From an uncultured Bacteroidia bacterium (GTDB lineage: Bacteria > Bacteroidota > Bacteroidia > Bacteroidales > Prolixibacteraceae), in the NCBI GenBank assembly GCA_903902325.1, contig CAIUUO010000245.1, forward strand, positions 1 through 46,514: a stretch of 46,514 nucleotides of DNA. Direction: 5' to 3'. Shown piece after piece: positions 43,301-46,514 of this stretch. Under the pieces are notes generated by a model, which was given only the letters and a program-made list of their open reading frames with translations, was not told the DNA's origin and made no database searches. The position numbers and the translations under genes were made by a program. Positions within the stretch are counted from its first letter, which is position 1, and each line of letters opens with the position of its first letter.

Positions 43301-43400
43301 TAGTTTCAAGGTTCACTTTTGACGATTGGGAATGCAGTATGGTCGCCGGCAATAATAGAATCAGTGCAGCAATGATCAGTAGTTGTTTGACTCGAAGCAT
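40347..43400 (-). CDS. GH106-type alpha-L-rhamnosidase, secreted
   Basis: Glycoside hydrolase of 1017 aa. The N-terminal signature is HTRWWWPGNAISKDEITRELEQMRSHGIRGVEQ, then VSLNFGGPGWIIGG, as in GH106 rhamnosidases acting on plant pectin or other rhamnose-containing glycans. Residues about 875-965 form a GH2-like sugar-binding beta-sandwich (YSLDFSLPEGYL, ILLDLGKVGNIAEVKINDKKAGVIW). The start at 43400 gives MLRVKQLLIIAALILLLPATILHS, a proper signal peptide. The open frame extends to 43553, but that extension is translated from an interspersed repeat (VIASEAKQS) and is almost surely not protein. No SusC/SusD pair or other polysaccharide-utilisation genes are adjacent. Confidence 0.85.
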   Translation of the reverse strand: MLRVKQLLIIAALILLLPATILHSQSSKVNLETNFESPPKDCWPHTRWWWPGNAISKDEITRELEQMRSHGIRGVEQISMDPVFEKGNVPYLSDEFMALLTHAVKEAKRLDMEVSLNFGGPGWIIGGEFVPEEDRSKDLVPTYTDLTGPQSFQGALPGRLIKTKRSWEVYKPNLDGNEQLVAALAGKLDKSGKLIENSMVNLTARVNNNKLEWNIPEGDWRLMAFWLKKNGIANAVDHFNMGAMNRYCNFLGNKFYNAFGEEFGKTVESLFVDSFELPNLASGLNWSTGLFEEFQKIYGYDLIPYLPAIWFDFGDKSPKIRHDVNEFLHSTGLNVFYKSFLGWCEGHNIKGRVQTYGFNSDNIESAGMAHIPEMEITAGEKDQADWFDTRIGPKKYVSSGAHLYDRKVVSAEVYTFIHWERYRETLEELKIASDGYLLSGATKFYNHGFNCLPEQEVSPSRSIPFAAYIQPQNVWWKYYPNLAEYIARCSYLLRLGDFKADIALYSPLANQWAINAINPRKWTREFDWGELGGLIASNGYDYDLLNDDVLQNHATIEEGNIAVQKMKYKLLIIPNVETIPLKTLEFIEKYAKLGGHVLFLERLPEKSTGLNNASEMDIKVKEIVDRLFNEPVAVESSGKVLYGIKEAKNDPTIGFSFGKGKVYRVNNVIDRQIWWNKQSSALDPFLKILRNRIAPDFGIDFAYEGLRKNEGLTYLHRKVGESDFYFVANIQDKTSNIPITFRVQNKVIRKWDPFTGKIIGIVNFKETKDGICLPLTIAPYESFFLEFSPGMPERYVSKSDFRQITGITSKTIEAESSVNGIFHTTVRSSAGEHTYASEVTGLPAPFTISGNWKMELKGNGFQTIQKITDQLTSWSSDPATCSFSGSGSYSLDFSLPEGYLTSDQKILLDLGKVGNIAEVKINDKKAGVIWMRGQTPEITATLKTGTNHLEIVVTNTLINRIAAMKEPAPIPANLVPIYGSRDKLTELPREFGFSPLPAAGLLGPVRLIPVRKVLIRM

Positions 43401-43481
43401 AGTCGTTGAATTTCCGGAATAAAGATAAGCAACTGGTCGAAATTGAAATGGTATTGTTCTGGATATTTGTTCAGGTCTAAA

Positions 43482-43601
43482 AGATTGCTTCGCTTCGCTC
43501 GCAATGACGGTACTCATTTGTACAAGTGTTGTACATTGAGATCGTTTTTTCATCTAATACTCATTAATAGCACCGTCATTGCGAGCGCAGCGAAGCAATC
43601 T
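43482..43601. repeat. Paired GTCATTGCGAGCG...GAAGCAATC repeat, inverted
   Basis: Arms 43482-43511 and 43572-43601 are 30 nt with one mismatch, separated by 60 nt. The arm matches a short repeat that is widespread between genes in many bacteria and is often mistranslated as VIASEAKQS. The right arm ends 12 nt behind the DUF3810 stop. Confidence 0.9.
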
Positions 43602-43613
43602 GATGCCTAGCTG

Positions 43614-44705
43614 TTATTTTCCCGGAATTGAATCAGCAGCCTGCGGATATTCATTGAGATACCACTCAATGGCCAGTCTGACGACGCTGTTGTAGTTCAT
43701 CACCCCCTCATGGATCTTGTTGGTTTTGAGGTAGGCATTGTTGGCGGTTGTTTGGGCCTTGTCAAGAGTCTCATTCCTAAGTTCCATCCAGTGGTTACGC
43801 TGGGCCATGATGTCGGCCATGGCTCTTTTGTCGAAACGCTTGAGGTACTCCTTTATTGCCTCGTGATGGAACCTGTCGCCTAGGAAGTATTGAAGCAACT
43901 GGATGTTGGCAGAATATTTCAATCGCTTGTCGTTGCTCGAATTGCAGATGTACCATGCCATGAAATTGGCTTCGGCTTCGCCTGAAACGCCGAATTGGTG
44001 GGCTTTTTCATGGGCCAGTACAAATGGATATTCGGTGGGGAGTAATTCACCGTTTAGGTGCACTTCATTGAAGAAGGGTCCAAAATATCCGCTCACGCCG
44101 GATTTGGCGAAAAACCAGGTGTAAAGCATGGTTTTGGGCTTCCTGCTTCCGTTGGGATAACTGTAGCTAAAACCGGCTGCGTGATCCCGGTAGGAGGCTT
44201 CGATAAGACTGTCAATAGCGGGATAATCGGCATGTGTAATCTCCACCCTGCTGTTGTTTGCGTTGGAAATCAGCGAATCAAGGACTGCCGGGAACATGTC
44301 CTTCTTTTCGATGTGACGCGTCCATTTGAGCCGTACTTCGATGGGCTGCCTGAAATAATTGAATCCCCACGACCAATAGAAAAAGGAATACAGAATGGCC
44401 GCTGTTTGCAGTATGCGCAACAGGAGCTTGCCGACTTTCACTTTGCGGGAGATCATTAGTCCGATTCCCAACAGGACAATCACGATAACCAATGTCCAGA
44501 ACACATCCCAGAGCGAAAAGGGGAAAAGGTTGCTTATTCCGGACAAGATCCCGGCTACGAAAGGATAGAGACCTGTTGAATAAATGCTTTCGATCCATCC
44601 CGGATGCCCCGAACCTTTTTCGACCATCAAAAAAGTGATGATCGCTATCAAAAACGGCCAGAGACTTTTCAGGACCAGGATTCCATTTTTAAGCTTCTGC
44701 GGCAT
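43614..44705 (-). CDS. DUF3810 protein, putative membrane zinc metalloprotease
   Basis: 363 aa with three N-terminal hydrophobic segments (about 14-27, 45-62, 66-84) and a fourth near 100-112, then a soluble domain. It contains a HExxH-type motif, FVLAHEKAHQFGVSGEAEANFMAW, with H232, E233, H236 and downstream acidic residues E243 and E245 as possible zinc ligands. DUF3810 proteins are found in Bacteroidota and Firmicutes; substrate and role are not established. A TAnnTTTG box lies 26 nt before the ATG. Confidence 0.85.
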   Translation of the reverse strand: MPQKLKNGILVLKSLWPFLIAIITFLMVEKGSGHPGWIESIYSTGLYPFVAGILSGISNLFPFSLWDVFWTLVIVIVLLGIGLMISRKVKVGKLLLRILQTAAILYSFFYWSWGFNYFRQPIEVRLKWTRHIEKKDMFPAVLDSLISNANNSRVEITHADYPAIDSLIEASYRDHAAGFSYSYPNGSRKPKTMLYTWFFAKSGVSGYFGPFFNEVHLNGELLPTEYPFVLAHEKAHQFGVSGEAEANFMAWYICNSSNDKRLKYSANIQLLQYFLGDRFHHEAIKEYLKRFDKRAMADIMAQRNHWMELRNETLDKAQTTANNAYLKTNKIHEGVMNYNSVVRLAIEWYLNEYPQAADSIPGK

Positions 44706-44730
44706 GGTAATTTATTTGTTCAATTTCCGC

Positions 44731-44738
44731 CAAAAGTA
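44731..44738 (-). promoter_or_regulatory. Candidate -7 box for the DUF3810 gene
   Basis: The minus strand reads TACTTTTG, a perfect TAnnTTTG match, 26 nt before the start codon at 44705. Confidence 0.4.
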
Positions 44739-44800
44739 GCCAAAAAGAAGTTTAATCCACAAAATTTCACCCTTGCGTGCGATATCTGTCCCTCATTGCT

Positions 44801-44808
44801 TAACTTTG
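44801..44808 (+). promoter_or_regulatory. Candidate -7 box for xseA-xseB
   Basis: TAACTTTG matches TAnnTTTG and lies 54 nt before the xseA ATG, leaving room for the AAGGAGG ribosome-binding site between. Confidence 0.45.
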
Positions 44809-44844
44809 GGATAAAGAACTTCGTATTAACCGGGTGTGTTATTT

Positions 44845-44851
44845 AAGGAGG
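44845..44851 (+). promoter_or_regulatory. Shine-Dalgarno deciding the xseA start
   Basis: AAGGAGG lies 11 nt before the ATG at 44863. The longer frame from a GTG at 44836 would place this site inside the coding region, so the ATG is preferred. Confidence 0.65.
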
Positions 44852-44862
44852 AATATAATTCA

Positions 44863-46323
44863 ATGAACGAAAGGCTTAGTCTGTCAGAACTTAACGGAGA
44901 AGTGAAGAAAGTGCTCTCGACCAACTTTATGGCACCGATATGGGTTGTTGGGGAGATATCCGAGATCACAGTTCATTCAAACGGACATTGCTATCTTACG
45001 CTGATCGAGAAGGATAATTCTGATGACCGCATCATAGCCCAGGCCCGAGCCACCATCTGGTCCTATACTTTCAGGATGCTTCGTCCCTATTTTGAGACGA
45101 CAACGGGGCAGCAACTGACAGACGGCATCAAGGTTCTTTTGCAGGTATCCGTCGAGTTTCACGAATTGTATGGCTTTTCCCTGAATGTCAGGAATATTGA
45201 TCCCACCTACACCTTGGGCGACCAGGCGAGGAAGAGGCTGGAGATTATCCGACGTTTGACCGACGAAGGGGTCATTACCATGAATAAGGAGCTGGAACTT
45301 CCTCTGGTGCCCCAAAAAATTGCCATTATCTCCTCGCCGTCCGCGGCAGGTTACCAGGATTTTATGGAGCAACTGACAAATAATGCCAGTGGTTTCCGGT
45401 TCTACACCTGCCTTTTCCCGGCAGTCATGCAGGGAAATCAGTCGGAGCAATCCATTGTGGATGCCCTCGACAGGATCTATCCCTATGAAGATTTCTTTGA
45501 CGTGGTAGTGATCATTCGTGGCGGAGGTTCCCAGGTTGATCTGAGTTGTTTCGACAATTACAACGTGGCTTACCATGTCACGCAATTCCCATTGCCAGTG
45601 CTTACAGGGATTGGGCATGAGAAGGATGATTCCATCGTTGATCTGGTGGCACATACCAGACTGAAAACCCCTACTGCAGTTGCCGAATTCATCCTAGACG
45701 GGGTCTCTGCCTTTGAGGAACGAGTCAATCTGTTGGAGCAGGAAGCGATAGAAATGGTTGAAGCCAGGATGGAGGATGAGAAGAACAGACTGGATCAGCT
45801 CATCAGGGAGATGTCGTTGCTTGTCAGGAATAATCTGGGAAGCAGGAAAAATGAACTGATGCAGCTTACCTGGAAATTCAGGCAGGAAACCAGGCTGGCA
45901 CTTCAGGAAGGTGATAATCATTTGGGTAAAAAGATACAAAAAGCGGGTTTCCTGGTGAACCATTATCTGTTTGTCAGGCAGCAAAAGATTGCCAGAGCGC
46001 AATATTTGCTCGATTTTGCCATTCCAAGGAGCATGGTTTTCAAAAGACAACGGTTGGATGAGTACCTTGAAAAAGTAAGGAGGCTTTCTCAAAAACAAAT
46101 AGAGACTGAAAAGCACAGAATCGATTTTGCTGCCCAAAAAGGCGAATTGTCTGATCCGGGCACAATTCTAAAAAAAGGATATTCTATCACGAGTTATCGC
46201 GGCAAAATGATCAAAGACCTTTCTGTTTTGAAAAAGGATGAGATCATAGAAACGCAGTTTTATATAGGTTCAGTTTTGAGTAAAATAACCGAAATTAAAA
46301 GCGAAGATAAAAATGACAATTAA
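44863..46323 (+). CDS. xseA: Exodeoxyribonuclease VII large subunit
   Basis: Catalytic subunit of the single-strand-specific exonuclease VII, working with XseB in the cytoplasm in DNA repair. The protein is 486 aa. An N-terminal OB-fold (IWVVGEISEITVHSNGHCYLTLIEKD) is followed by the catalytic domain with AIISSPSAAGYQDF, VVVIIRGGGSQVDLSCFDNYNVAY and TGIGHEKDDSIVDLVAHTRLKTPTAVAEF, then a long coiled-coil region (about 290-430). The end overlaps the xseB start by 11 nt, which suggests coupled translation. Confidence 0.96.
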   Translation: MNERLSLSELNGEVKKVLSTNFMAPIWVVGEISEITVHSNGHCYLTLIEKDNSDDRIIAQARATIWSYTFRMLRPYFETTTGQQLTDGIKVLLQVSVEFHELYGFSLNVRNIDPTYTLGDQARKRLEIIRRLTDEGVITMNKELELPLVPQKIAIISSPSAAGYQDFMEQLTNNASGFRFYTCLFPAVMQGNQSEQSIVDALDRIYPYEDFFDVVVIIRGGGSQVDLSCFDNYNVAYHVTQFPLPVLTGIGHEKDDSIVDLVAHTRLKTPTAVAEFILDGVSAFEERVNLLEQEAIEMVEARMEDEKNRLDQLIREMSLLVRNNLGSRKNELMQLTWKFRQETRLALQEGDNHLGKKIQKAGFLVNHYLFVRQQKIARAQYLLDFAIPRSMVFKRQRLDEYLEKVRRLSQKQIETEKHRIDFAAQKGELSDPGTILKKGYSITSYRGKMIKDLSVLKKDEIIETQFYIGSVLSKITEIKSEDKNDN

Positions 46324-46514
46324 AAAAGGACTATCTTATAAGGAAGCTATCAGCGAGATTGAGGAAATTCTGCAGCAGATTGAAAATGAGGAACCAGACG
46401 TAGATCAATTGTCAGAGAAGGTTAAGAGGCTGTCGACACTAGTTTCGTGGTGCAGGGAAAAACTACATCATACGGAAGAAGAGATAGAAAAAATTCTTAA
46501 GGAGATAGAGAAAA
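46313..46514 (+). CDS. xseB: Exodeoxyribonuclease VII small subunit (cut by window edge)
   Basis: The frame starts at ATG 46313, overlapping the last 11 nt of xseA, and runs out of the window after 67 codons. It reads MTIKKGLSYKEAISEIEEIL, then a Glu/Lys-rich helix (LSEKVKRLSTLVSWCREKL, TEEEIEKILKEIEK), the typical short helical-hairpin XseB. The C-terminus is missing only because the sequence ends. Confidence 0.9.
   Translation, partial: MTIKKGLSYKEAISEIEEILQQIENEEPDVDQLSEKVKRLSTLVSWCREKLHHTEEEIEKILKEIEK

Overview
The window looks like a chromosome segment of a Bacteroidota bacterium, probably Bacteroidales-like or an uncultured relative. The evidence is a type IX secretion plug-domain protein, a DUF3810 protein, a PepSY-like periplasmic protein, a DUF5009 acyltransferase, mostly weak Shine-Dalgarno sequences, and TAnnTTTG (Bacteroidota -7 type) boxes before many genes. 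Genus cannot be read from the sequence alone.

Layout. 1-566 is AT-rich with no convincing gene. 567-20229 is a two-gene insecticidal-type toxin complex (Tc/ABC) locus: a fused TcB-TcC cocoon protein of 2599 aa ending in a putative cysteine-peptidase effector, then an unusually large TcA pore/receptor subunit of 3809 aa. From family knowledge, TcA forms the pentameric syringe, the BC cocoon docks on its C-terminal end, and the cleaved C-terminal effector passes through the channel. 20521-23734 is a minus-strand housekeeping run (DUF5009 acyltransferase, panB, RluA-type pseudouridine synthase) whose intergenic spaces hold 7-8 nt tandem repeats. Next come dnaK (+) with a bidirectional terminator, a PagL-like outer-membrane lipid A deacylase (-) and a secreted-repeat lipoprotein (-).

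28760-37682 is a coherent envelope-efflux regulon: TolC-like channel, lipoprotein adaptor, RND pump, OmpR-type response regulator, an unrecognised secreted protein, histidine kinase and a PepSY-like periplasmic protein. Three start points in it (pump operon, regulator, PepSY gene) carry the same near-identical 19-nt element, each exactly 22 nt upstream of a TAnnTTTG box. This is the best-supported regulatory signal in the window. 37847-46514 holds a T9SS plug-domain protein, a MORN-repeat protein, a GH106-type rhamnosidase, a DUF3810 putative metalloprotease and xseA-xseB (xseB cut by the window edge).

Two things stand out beyond ordinary annotation. The first is the mosaic Tc toxin, with extra N-terminal domains, AT-rich inserted segments and a new-looking effector. 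The second is a set of intergenic tandem or inverted repeats of 7-9 nt units, most of them lying directly behind stop codons and several arranged to fold into long hairpins.
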